Of a stretch of DNA of 64,000 nt, positions 55,891-64,000 are shown one piece after another. Made by a program: the position numbers and the translations under genes. How positions within the stretch are numbered: position 1 is the first letter of the stretch; each line of letters opens with the position of its first letter. The notes beneath the pieces are model-generated. The model did not search any database and was not told where the DNA came from. It saw only the letters and a program-made list of their open reading frames with translations. Source of the DNA: Paraburkholderia kirstenboschensis (GTDB taxonomy: Bacteria > Pseudomonadota > Gammaproteobacteria > Burkholderiales > Burkholderiaceae); the NCBI RefSeq assembly GCF_904848585.1, contig NZ_CAJHCR010000002.1, positions 1 to 64,000 of the forward strand, read 5' to 3'.

Positions 55891-58800
55891 CTAAAAATCT
55901 CCGCAACCATGCTGACCAGTCAGCACCATACAGCTGTTCAAATTCGGTTGCGAGCGAACGCGCTTCCATTCCACGGCGAGCAGATCCTGCGTATCGCCGG
56001 GTGGCGCCGTTGTGAAGAGCGGCTGATTCGAGCCGACGCAAATGTTGGTGCCTTGCAGGTTGTTTTCATAGACAAAGGTTCGCTCGTCGTTGCCGAAAAA
56101 GATTTGCAAGCCGCTTTGGGCGACCGGCTGGGGAACCAGTTGCTCGACCGTCAGCGTGCCCGCAACGTTGTTCACCACGTAACCTACGCTCGACACGAAA
56201 TTCGGATCGATCGCATACTGCCCGGCGGGCGAAGCCGGCGTCGCAGCCGAGCTCAGGCTGCCGCTCAGCGCGCCCGCGGCGGTGTCCCCATTGATAAGGC
56301 CGCTCGTGGTGTACGTAAATGGCGGATTGGCCGCGCCGATCGGACGCGTTTTGCCATCGGCAGTGACCGTTAGCGCAGGCCGGTCGATATACACGAAATG
56401 GTTGCCTGTCGCGGGCACCACGCCGCCCCAACTGCAACTGGAGCCGAACACGCATCCGTAGAAGTTGGGCTGCGCGGTGTTGGGCTGCACGTTTCCACGC
56501 GTTTCGCCATTCCACGTCAGTGCCCACGTTCGCCACGCGTTGCCGGCGCTCAGCGTCCCGCTTCCAGCATTAGTGAAGACGCCTCCTTCCATCACGAGGT
56601 CAATCGATCCGCCAGCGTTCAGATTCGTATTGGCTCCGCCAGTCGGTCCGCCGGGCGACGCCGCGCCACCGCCCAGCCCAATATTGCCCGTGGCTGCCTG
56701 GGCGTTGAGACTGCCCGTGAGCGTGGAGTTTGTGCCGTCGATCGTCGTTACAGTGCTGGATGCGGAATTGAAGGTGCGACTGACGACCGGACCGATCACG
56801 AAACCGCCTGAATTCTGGAAGTTGACACTGCCCGCGCCGACCATCGACAGCACGCCGACCTGGTTTTGCGGGTCGGTCAACAGGAACGCACCTGGGCCTG
56901 CGAGCATCAACCCGGCCGCCTGAATGCCGCCGGGATCGGTAACCTGCCCCGCCGATGCCAGCGTCAGCGTTTTGCCGGGCAACGACAAGCCAAAGGGCAA
57001 TGTAATGCCCTGGCTGCCTGAGCCCGGATTGGCTAGTGTCAGGCTGGTGGCGAAGCTGGGGCGCGCCGGGGTGCAGGCGGTGCTGCCCGACGGGCATTGC
57101 CCGTTCACCGTAATGGGACCCGTGTGCGTGCTGGACCCGAGGACGATTGTCTGCAAGGTCGTCGCGAACGTCTGGACTGTCGATGGATCGATGCTGAAGC
57201 CTCCACCCGTGCCGAATAAGCTAATCGTCGTCGCGTCGAGCGCGGTAATGGCGAAATTGTTCGATGCATCGACCGAAGCGGGCGCCAACACCAGGGTGCC
57301 GTTAGGTGCGTCGATGGTCGCGGACCCGTCGATGGGCGAGGACCGACTGAGCAGGCTGCTGGTGCTGCCGTCATTGGAGGCACGCAAAATGACGGAACCC
57401 CGATCGCCAGCCGTGATCGTGACCGGTCCCGGGTTATCACCGGACTCTGATGGCAGCGGTACGGCGCCAATCGCCACGCCGGCGTCCGAGGTGTTAGTCG
57501 ATCCGGTGAGCAGGACGGAGCTGCCGGAACCTTGAGCCTGAACGCTACCGTTCAGAATCAGGACGCCATAGTCGAAGAGCTGATTCGTCGGGCCTTCCGT
57601 TCCTGTGGGGCCCGCCACCGCCCCACGAAGATCAATGCGATTGCCGTTCACAGACCGAATGGAGGAGCCGTCGGTCAGCAGAACCCCGTATGCGTTGAAC
57701 CCCGTCGCGCTGCCGAACACGGATACCACGCCCGTGTCCGTGGAAATTTGCGAGGGTTGCCCTTCCGTGCCGGCACTATTTTCGATACGGACGCCGTCAA
57801 CCGAAGCGCCGGACGAAACCGCTGCCCGGCTCGTTCCGATCAACGTAATGTTCCCGCTCGTTGTCGTAATTGAGGAACCGTCAATTACCGCGGCGGGCCC
57901 CTGGTTGGCGGCGGCTGAAATTGAGACGGCCCCATTCAATGTCGTGATGCTGCTGTTGGTGAGATTAACCGGACCGTTGTTGGCAATCGAAAAGTTTCCT
58001 CCGCCGGTGGCTACATTCGCGTTGGTCAGACTGACGGTACCGGTGCCGACCGTGGACGCATTGACATTTGCCTCCAGAACCACGTTGAGCGGGCCTGACA
58101 ACGAGGTGATGTCTTGCCCGGAATCCGTGATGGAACCGAGTGCGCTGAGCGTGAGCGTCGGTGTCGCACTGGCGTTTGCGGCGGTCGCCGTCTTCTGGAT
58201 TGGCGTCAGGATGAGGATGTCGCCGGGTTGCGCCCCAACGCCTGCTGAGCCGGCCGTCGAAATCGTCACCGAAGTTCCGGCGTTCAGTTCGGTGGTGATC
58301 AGCGAGCTGACCACCTCGCTATCCGCGCCCGCGGGTTCGAACATCGTGGGCGTTGTGCTATTGCCGGGCGTCTCGGTCGCGGGAGTGCCGGACGCAGCCT
58401 GGACGATATCGATATTCTGCGGGTCGAGCTTCCACGTGCCACCCTTGCCTTTAGGCGCAGAGGCGTCGATCTTCGCCCCAGTGGTGTCCAGATAGTGCCC
58501 GGACGTCTCTATCAGTCCGCCGTCGCCGCCCTGCGGGCCGCCGGTCGCAGACAGCATGCCATAGATGCGGCTGACGATATTGCTGAACGCCACCACATTT
58601 CCACCATTGCCGTTCGCCAGCGCATCGGCACGAACGTCCGCCGTCGGCGCCATCCAGACACCGTTCGCATTGCGGATGTCGGGGTCCGCGGCGCCTGCGC
58701 CGCCACCCAAACGAATCTTGCCACCACCCGCCGCACCGCTCGCGTCGACATGCGCGCCGTCCAGAAGCGCGACGTTGAAGCCCGTGGCATCGATGTGACC

Positions 58801-59691
58801 GCCCGTCAACCCGGCGCCGCCGGTTGCATCGAGCGTGCCGCTCAACTGCGTCACGCCGCTCCTGCCGCCATCCAGCACGATGTGGCCGTTGCGTTCGGTC
58901 AGACTGTGCGCACGTACGATGCCTTGCTGGTTGATCACGGTCCCCGCAAGGGCATCGGCCGACTGCGCGCTCATCACAACCACGCCGCCATCCGCAGCCA
59001 GGCTGCCGGTGTTTCCGAGCAACGCGTTCGCGGCGCCCTGATTGATCTTGAGGGTCGTCAAGCCATCGCCAGCGAAGTCGAGCGTGATATCGCTGCCCGC
59101 GCCGAGCGCAACGGTGCCGAGCCGCGCGGCCACGGTCCCGGCGTTGCTGACCGTGCCGCCGAGCAACGCAATGGTCCCTCCGGCCTGCGCAGTGAGCGAA
59201 CCCCGATTGACAACAGCGCCCGGAGACGCTCCTACGAAATGGAAATTGCCGGCAAGGAAATCCGCGTCCCCGATATTCAGCGTCGAGGCGATCATCGACC
59301 CAACATTGACCACCGACCCCTGCGCGAAGATCACACCCGAGGGATTCACCAGAAACACCTTGCCGTTCGCCTGCAAGCGCCCGGCGATGACACTCGGGTC
59401 GTTGCCGGTCACACGATTGAGTAGCGCTGAACTCGCCGACGGCTGCGCGATCACGACCGATTCTTTCGGGCCGATAGAAAACGAATTCCAGTTGACGATC
59501 GCGTTGGGCGTCTTCTGCCCGATGTTCATCTGCCCCCCGCTCGGCGAGGTGACGCTGACCGAACCGGAAACCACCTGAGCGCCGGTCGGATTCGCGAGCA
59601 ACGATGGCGGGCAGGACGCGGCGAGCAGCAGCGCCACCGCCCCGGCGGTAATCGAGGCACGCCTCCATAGCACACTGCACGGCTTTTTCAT
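55891..59691 (-). CDS. TpsA exoprotein: FhaB/HMW-like filamentous haemagglutinin N-domain protein
   Basis: 1266 residues. Residues 1-33 are a signal peptide (ITAGAVALLLAASCPPSLLA). The TPS secretion domain follows at about 35-260, with NAIVNWNSFSIGPKESV, NRVTGNDPSVIAGRLQANGKVFLVNPSGVIFAQG and the NPSG motif. The middle is a long Gly/Ala/Ser/Thr-rich beta-helix (260-1040). An MBG-like domain (about 1085-1165, LTVTADGKTRPIGAANPPFTY) precedes a C-terminal segment with a cysteine pair (SCMVLTGQHGCGDF). It should be exported by the adjacent transporter. Adhesin or surface-coat role is inferred from the family. It starts 122 bases after the transporter gene. Confidence 0.9.
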   Translation of the reverse strand: MKKPCSVLWRRASITAGAVALLLAASCPPSLLANPTGAQVVSGSVSVTSPSGGQMNIGQKTPNAIVNWNSFSIGPKESVVIAQPSASSALLNRVTGNDPSVIAGRLQANGKVFLVNPSGVIFAQGSVVNVGSMIASTLNIGDADFLAGNFHFVGASPGAVVNRGSLTAQAGGTIALLGGTVSNAGTVAARLGTVALGAGSDITLDFAGDGLTTLKINQGAANALLGNTGSLAADGGVVVMSAQSADALAGTVINQQGIVRAHSLTERNGHIVLDGGRSGVTQLSGTLDATGGAGLTGGHIDATGFNVALLDGAHVDASGAAGGGKIRLGGGAGAADPDIRNANGVWMAPTADVRADALANGNGGNVVAFSNIVSRIYGMLSATGGPQGGDGGLIETSGHYLDTTGAKIDASAPKGKGGTWKLDPQNIDIVQAASGTPATETPGNSTTPTMFEPAGADSEVVSSLITTELNAGTSVTISTAGSAGVGAQPGDILILTPIQKTATAANASATPTLTLSALGSITDSGQDITSLSGPLNVVLEANVNASTVGTGTVSLTNANVATGGGNFSIANNGPVNLTNSSITTLNGAVSISAAANQGPAAVIDGSSITTTSGNITLIGTSRAAVSSGASVDGVRIENSAGTEGQPSQISTDTGVVSVFGSATGFNAYGVLLTDGSSIRSVNGNRIDLRGAVAGPTGTEGPTNQLFDYGVLILNGSVQAQGSGSSVLLTGSTNTSDAGVAIGAVPLPSESGDNPGPVTITAGDRGSVILRASNDGSTSSLLSRSSPIDGSATIDAPNGTLVLAPASVDASNNFAITALDATTISLFGTGGGFSIDPSTVQTFATTLQTIVLGSSTHTGPITVNGQCPSGSTACTPARPSFATSLTLANPGSGSQGITLPFGLSLPGKTLTLASAGQVTDPGGIQAAGLMLAGPGAFLLTDPQNQVGVLSMVGAGSVNFQNSGGFVIGPVVSRTFNSASSTVTTIDGTNSTLTGSLNAQAATGNIGLGGGAASPGGPTGGANTNLNAGGSIDLVMEGGVFTNAGSGTLSAGNAWRTWALTWNGETRGNVQPNTAQPNFYGCVFGSSCSWGGVVPATGNHFVYIDRPALTVTADGKTRPIGAANPPFTYTTSGLINGDTAAGALSGSLSSAATPASPAGQYAIDPNFVSSVGYVVNNVAGTLTVEQLVPQPVAQSGLQIFFGNDERTFVYENNLQGTNICVGSNQPLFTTAPPGDTQDLLAVEWKRVRSQPNLNSCMVLTGQHGCGDF

Positions 59692-59813
59692 GGCAGACCT
59701 CCGCGCCGGACGGACCCGGCTACACGCGTTGGAACAAGCCCTTTCCTGTTGCTCCGCTTCGTCCGTCAGCAGCGCTGCCCGGAAAAGAGGAAGTCCGATG
59801 GTTCGTCCCGGGC

Positions 59814-61496
59814 TTAAAACGCCTTGGACAACTGCACGTAAATCCGCGGCACGCGATCGTTATTGGTCGTGTCGGGTCCGGTCGTGCGCCACGCAATCGT
59901 GCCTTGCACGGAGAACCCGGCCGGGGCGGCCCAGAATGCGCCGATGCCTACTCCACTGCGCGTGATGCTGTTGGCGCCCTCGGCCGGTCGCGGGTTCGCG
60001 TTGTAGCGGCCCGCGCCGAAGTCGAAGAAACCGAGGAGCGTGAGCCGCGACGTCACCGCGTAACGCCCCTCCAAGGTCGCGACGAAGCCCTCGTCGACGA
60101 GCGCCTCGGAAGGCGAATATGCGCGCACCGCATGCGGTCCGCCGAGCAGGAAGCGCGACGAGTTGTCCAGCGTCGTCGCAGCATACTGACCGGATACGCC
60201 CACGAAAATACTCGCCTTGTCGGTCAGCGCATTGAGCCGGTTGGCAAAGAACGTCACGCGCATTTCCGTGCCGGCTGTATTCCGTCCAAGAGCCGATTGG
60301 TCGAGCGCCTGGTCCGCCTCCGACTTGAAGTGGAGCGAGCCGACCAGCAACGCCAGATCGGCACTGTTGAAGCCGCCGCCGAGCAAACCGTCACGGCTCT
60401 CGTAACTGAGCCCGACGCTGCCTTCGATCATCGACCTGTGAATGTGCTGGGAAACAAGGCCGATGTTGTCGATCAGGTCGCGGTACTCGATGTTCGCTCG
60501 TCCGAGCAGATTGACATTGCGGGCGCGCACGAGCGGATGCGTCACCGTCAGATCGACGACGGTGGCTTCGCCCTGCGCATCGAGCGACGAAAACTCCTTG
60601 CCGAGCGCGTAGTTCAGCCGCGCCGCCGCGACGCCGACTCGTGTGCCGTACGGATTGACGGGCGCTTCATAGCCGACGCGTCCGTATGCGGTGTCGAGCC
60701 GCTCGCTGCCGAGCAGGCGCAGATCCAGGTTGTCACCAATCATGAATGGCGAGTTCAACCTCGCCAGCGCGCCGAGCCGCCAGGTGCCGCTCGACGGCAC
60801 GCCGAAGTTGTCGATATCGGCGGCGAAGCTCCAGCGTTTGGCGGGCGCGACGTTGATCGTCAGATCGGCCGTGCCGACCTCGCTGCCGGCCTCGATCGCC
60901 GACGACACCACGATGCCCGGTAAATCCGAGAGCAGCAGCATCGTACGTTCGAGGTCGTGCTGCTGGAGCGGCGCGCCGACGGGAATCGCAGCCACTCGCT
61001 CACGCAGCAGCGACTCGCGCACCGGCGTGCCCGCCGCCACGTTCAGATTAATGTGCCCGACGCGTCCTTCGAGCACGCTCAGTTGGAGATTGCCGTCGCT
61101 GACGTCCTGTGGCGGGATCACCACCTGCGCGAGTACATAGCCGCGCTCGCGATAAATGCGCGTCATGCGCGCGGCAATTGTCTCGATGTCCGCGAAACCA
61201 ATTGCCGTGCCGATCCGGTCGCGCACCGGCGCGAGCAACTGGTCAGCCAGAATCGTATCGTTGCCGCTGATCGAGATGCTCTTGAGCACGAACGTCGGCC
61301 CGGGCGCAGTCACGCCGGGCGGCGCGGAGGGTGGCACGGCCGGCAGTGCGGCCGCTCCACCGGGCGGCGCGGGACGAGTGTCGCGCGGCTGCGTCTGGTT
61401 GAGCAGGCTGCCGGCGTTGGGCAAGGTCTGCCCCCACGCCAATGCGCTGGTGCAGGACACAGCGGCGGCAATCAGTCGGATTCGGATCATCGCCAT
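59814..61496 (-). CDS. TpsB transporter, ShlB/FhaC/HecB family
   Basis: 560 residues, ATG at 61496 directly following the TGA of the CHAT gene (TGAATG), so translation is coupled. Signal peptide of about 22 residues (AAAVSCTSALAWG), then a Pro-rich linker. Two POTRA domains (about 65-220) begin FVLKSISISGNDTILADQL and include YRERGYVLAQVVIPPQDVSDGNLQLSVLEGRVG. A 16-strand beta-barrel follows to the terminal F. The VRAYSPSEALVDEGFVATLEGRY stretch near 465 is the conserved loop. It is the outer-membrane pore for the TpsA encoded downstream. Confidence 0.94.
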   Translation of the reverse strand: MAMIRIRLIAAAVSCTSALAWGQTLPNAGSLLNQTQPRDTRPAPPGGAAALPAVPPSAPPGVTAPGPTFVLKSISISGNDTILADQLLAPVRDRIGTAIGFADIETIAARMTRIYRERGYVLAQVVIPPQDVSDGNLQLSVLEGRVGHINLNVAAGTPVRESLLRERVAAIPVGAPLQQHDLERTMLLLSDLPGIVVSSAIEAGSEVGTADLTINVAPAKRWSFAADIDNFGVPSSGTWRLGALARLNSPFMIGDNLDLRLLGSERLDTAYGRVGYEAPVNPYGTRVGVAAARLNYALGKEFSSLDAQGEATVVDLTVTHPLVRARNVNLLGRANIEYRDLIDNIGLVSQHIHRSMIEGSVGLSYESRDGLLGGGFNSADLALLVGSLHFKSEADQALDQSALGRNTAGTEMRVTFFANRLNALTDKASIFVGVSGQYAATTLDNSSRFLLGGPHAVRAYSPSEALVDEGFVATLEGRYAVTSRLTLLGFFDFGAGRYNANPRPAEGANSITRSGVGIGAFWAAPAGFSVQGTIAWRTTGPDTTNNDRVPRIYVQLSKAF

Positions 61497-63713
61497 TCAG
61501 CGCGCAATCGTCACGCGCCAGCCTCCCATCAGATCGAACGGTGCCCAGAAAAACGGATGCGAGAAACGCGGGTTTTTGAGTACGGTCAATTGCGCGGTTC
61601 GCATCGCGTCGATGGCCTCACGCCCTTCGGTCAGTTGTGCGTAGAAAGTGCGCATGGTCAGCGCGCTCGATTCGTCCGCGACCGGCCACATCGACACGAT
61701 CAGGCTGGTGGCGCCCGCATAGAAGAACGCGCGCGTGAAGCCGAGTATTTCGTCGCCGCGCGCGATCCGGCCAAGCCCGGTTTCACACGCGGACAAGGTC
61801 ACGAGCGCGACGTCCTTGAGCTCAAGGTTGTAGATGTCCCGCGCGAGCAGCACGTCGGGGCCGTCGGCGGGCTGTCCAGGAGGTGCCAGCAAGATACTCG
61901 AATGCAATGGATCGAGCGTGTCCGCCTGGGCGTGTGTCGCGACGTGCAGTACTCGGCCAGCGGGCGCGTTGTCGCGAAAGCTCACGCGTGTCGCCGCGCT
62001 ATGCAGGAACACCTCGTTGCGCGCGAAGAGCGGCGCGACGCCCTTCACTTCCGCTTCGGCGCCGGGCAATGCGAACGCGGGCGTGATGGTCGGATTGCCG
62101 AACGCGACCAGGTTGCTCGCGATCCTCTGCTGTCGTTGCTCGAGTTGCACCGCGATACTCGCCGACGGTTCGAGCGCAATGGCATGACGTTCTATCAGAA
62201 AGCCGCTGGCGTCGTGAAACGCCTGAAACGGCAAATAGTGAAGCGCGTCGTGCGGCACGATGATGAGTCGCTCGTTCGGGCGCAGGCCGAGCGGTCCGAT
62301 CAGCAATGCGTTGAACTTGTCGCCATAGGTCAGCGCGGCCGTACTTCGGCGCACGATGGCATTGCGCAGGTCGGTGACGGCGGCGCTCAGCTCCGCGCGC
62401 GAGATCGGCAGCGTGTGTCCGGTCAGGCCGTCGCGACGCACGACCCAGACAACCAGCGATTTTTCGAGGCTATGAAATTCGACAATCGCCTCGTCCGGCT
62501 TCAGCGCGCTGCGCGTCGCGGCGAGACTCGGCACCTGACCGTTCAATTGCAGGTTGTCCACACCGGCATCGACGCGGTTGCGCACCACGTCGAGCAACGC
62601 GCGCGCGCGGCTGCGTTCGGACAGATTCCAGGCGCTCTCGTAATCGCCGGTTTCGAGCGTCAACGCGATCGCCTGTTCGAACACCGTCTGCGTGTCGCCG
62701 AAAAGGCCGGTCTTGAATTCATCGCTGTGAAAGCGCGCGCGGATCTTCTCCGCTTCCCCGACCGCCGTGAGGTATGCCTCGCGGGCCGCGGGTCGATTGC
62801 CGAGCGCGAGGTTCGCGCGGCCGATTCCTTCATAGGCCCATAACGCGTCGTAGCCGGCGTCGCTCGATGCGCCGCTTTGCTTTAGCAGCGCTTCAAAGGC
62901 GCGTTTCGCGTCATCGGGCTTGCCTTCGGCGAGCAGAAGGTTGCCCTCGATTCGCTGATAGGCCGGCGCGAACTCCGCGGTTGCGGGCGGCCCAGCGGCG
63001 TCGAACGTCGTGCGCGCGGTGCTCGTGTCGCCCGCTGCGATCCGGGCGTTGGTCATCGACAGCAGAACCAGTGGCTTATAGCGCGGCGACGCGGTGGCGA
63101 GCGCGTCGTTGTATGCGGCGAGCGCCTCCTGCGGATTGCCACGGCGCAACGCGACGTCGCCGAGCACCTTGTTGGCCGGCGCATAGACCTGCTCGGGCGC
63201 CTTGGGCGTGGAGGCGAGCGCGTCGCGTGCATAGCGCACTGCGTTGTCGAGGTCGCCCGCGTAGCTGTAGGCGATCGCCAGATCGCGCTTGGAGAGCGCC
63301 GCGAGGTCGGCGTTATTGGTCTGGCCTGCGATTACCAGCGCGCGCGCCGCGGCGTTGACGCTGTCGCGGAAGTCACCGCGCTCCGCAGCCGCGACCGACA
63401 TGCTGCAATAGTCGTAGGCAGGCAATTTGACGCGATCGCGCGACAACAGAAGCCGCCCTTCCGCGGTCAGCGTATTGAGCGTTTCGGCGTCGCGTTCGCG
63501 TTCGAGGGCCTGGCGAAAAGCGGGAGATTCGGGCGCGAGCCCAGTGTTGCTGGAACGTTCTGCTACGGGAACGGACACGTCAGCCGCGAGCGCGCCGCCT
63601 GCTGCAAGCAGCACGGCCGAACCGAAGGCGAGCGACGCGGCTAGCAGCGTCGCGTCGCAACGCAGGCTCAACGCCGCACGGCGGCACAGCGTCCTGAGGG
63701 CAATGCGCACCAT
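61497..63713 (-). CDS. exported TPR-CHAT (caspase-like) protein
   Basis: 738 residues from the ATG at 63713; an ATG at 63752 is an equally possible start and no strong ribosome site decides. A hydrophobic export signal (LLAASLAFGSAVLLAAGGALAAD, about residues 22-45, trimmed here) is followed by TPR-type helical repeats over about 90-400 (AYSYAGDLDNAVRYARDALA, LGDVALRRGNPQEALAAYND). The CHAT domain occupies the C-terminal 250 residues with the His-Cys dyad: LHVATHA near 587 and LSACETG near 640, plus GFTRAFFYAGATSLIVSMW. CHAT proteases are relatives of caspases and separase. Being exported and leading a two-partner operon, it may act in the periplasm on the exoprotein; this is inference. Confidence 0.9.
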   Translation of the reverse strand: MVRIALRTLCRRAALSLRCDATLLAASLAFGSAVLLAAGGALAADVSVPVAERSSNTGLAPESPAFRQALERERDAETLNTLTAEGRLLLSRDRVKLPAYDYCSMSVAAAERGDFRDSVNAAARALVIAGQTNNADLAALSKRDLAIAYSYAGDLDNAVRYARDALASTPKAPEQVYAPANKVLGDVALRRGNPQEALAAYNDALATASPRYKPLVLLSMTNARIAAGDTSTARTTFDAAGPPATAEFAPAYQRIEGNLLLAEGKPDDAKRAFEALLKQSGASSDAGYDALWAYEGIGRANLALGNRPAAREAYLTAVGEAEKIRARFHSDEFKTGLFGDTQTVFEQAIALTLETGDYESAWNLSERSRARALLDVVRNRVDAGVDNLQLNGQVPSLAATRSALKPDEAIVEFHSLEKSLVVWVVRRDGLTGHTLPISRAELSAAVTDLRNAIVRRSTAALTYGDKFNALLIGPLGLRPNERLIIVPHDALHYLPFQAFHDASGFLIERHAIALEPSASIAVQLEQRQQRIASNLVAFGNPTITPAFALPGAEAEVKGVAPLFARNEVFLHSAATRVSFRDNAPAGRVLHVATHAQADTLDPLHSSILLAPPGQPADGPDVLLARDIYNLELKDVALVTLSACETGLGRIARGDEILGFTRAFFYAGATSLIVSMWPVADESSALTMRTFYAQLTEGREAIDAMRTAQLTVLKNPRFSHPFFWAPFDLMGGWRVTIAR

Positions 63714-63826
63714 CCCGCTCGGCAGACCTTCGCGCGCGTTCACGTCTAACATCCTGCAAGACGGTAAAAGGAAACGGCTGGCGGACGGAATGCGCACACG
63801 GCCTGCGGCTGCATGCGAAGTTCGAC

Positions 63827-63841
63827 TACATGGTTGTAAAC
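63827..63841 (-). promoter_or_regulatory. candidate operator upstream of the CHAT/two-partner operon
   Basis: TACATGGTTGTAAAC, 14 of 15 identical to the motif before tssA (53772-53786), lies 75-115 bases before the CHAT start. Same orientation relative to transcription. Significance rests on only two copies noticed by eye. Confidence 0.35.
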
Positions 63842-64000
63842 GATTTGGCCCCACGGATTTTGAAATCCCGGCGTGCGCGCTGAACGAATGGATTCGCCTG
63901 CTTGCGCGCCGTTTTTCAAAAATCGTCGCGCTGATCGTCTTAAAGATGCACGCGTCTCACGCGTGGCGGTGACGCTTGCGTGCGCGGTGCTTCGTCATGG

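Noticed and set aside
58451..59680. Minus-strand 409-codon frame inside the exoprotein gene
   Set aside because: Different frame of the same strand as the TpsA gene, with Arg-rich shadow composition.
60957..62843. Plus-strand 628-codon open frame
   Set aside because: Antisense to the CHAT and transporter genes; no recognised domain.

Overview
The window looks like chromosomal DNA of a GC-rich betaproteobacterium of the Burkholderia/Paraburkholderia/Caballeronia group. This is inferred from codon use, a 'TLYGLIDAGLTY'-type Burkholderiales porin plus a dead copy of it, small DUF4148-like secreted proteins, a NodT/HlyD/DUF2955 efflux operon and a complete Burkholderia-style type VI secretion locus. 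I see no rRNA, tRNA, CRISPR array or intact insertion sequence. There is one short IS30-type transposase relic.

Positions 1-31300 are a loosely packed accessory and housekeeping region. In order it holds a left-truncated FAD-linked (berberine-bridge-like) oxidoreductase, a Do/HtrA-type protease, a decayed porin, a VIT-like membrane protein, a cardiolipin-synthase-like PLD lipoprotein, and a frameshifted glutathione transferase relic. These are followed by a phosphate handling pair (Na/Pi cotransporter and PPK2), a SulP permease, a four-gene efflux operon (AI-2E-type permease, NodT, HlyD, DUF2955), a CPA2 antiporter, an intact porin, a PilZ protein, a VirK/DUF535 protein and an O-methyltransferase.

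Positions 27839-53469 are one long minus-strand type VI secretion (T6SS) locus. In transcription order it reads tssA, tssB, tssC, hcp, tagJ, tssE, tssF, tssG, clpV, a DUF4280 PAAR-like protein, vgrG, an FHA protein, tssK, an OmpA-fused tssL, tssM and tagF. A closely spaced tail follows: an OmpA protein, an exported HExxH metalloprotease, an HRGH nuclease-like protein, a peptidoglycan-binding plus M15 peptidase, and a small exported protein that overlaps the peptidase by ATGA. The tail looks like an effector/immunity cargo module. No TssJ lipoprotein and no PpkA kinase are encoded in the window.

Divergent from tssA is a two-gene plus-strand unit. It encodes a sigma-factor-like protein with a hydrophobic C-terminus and a complete PP2C phosphatase, both candidate regulators of the T6SS.

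Positions 55891-63752 are a three-gene minus-strand operon: an exported TPR-CHAT (caspase-like) protein, a ShlB/FhaC-type two-partner transporter (stop and start codons abut) and a 1266-residue FhaB/HMW-type exoprotein ending in a cysteine pair. A near-identical 15-bp partly palindromic motif lies upstream of both this operon and the T6SS. The CHAT/two-partner operon and the T6SS cargo tail are the best candidates for under-described biology here.
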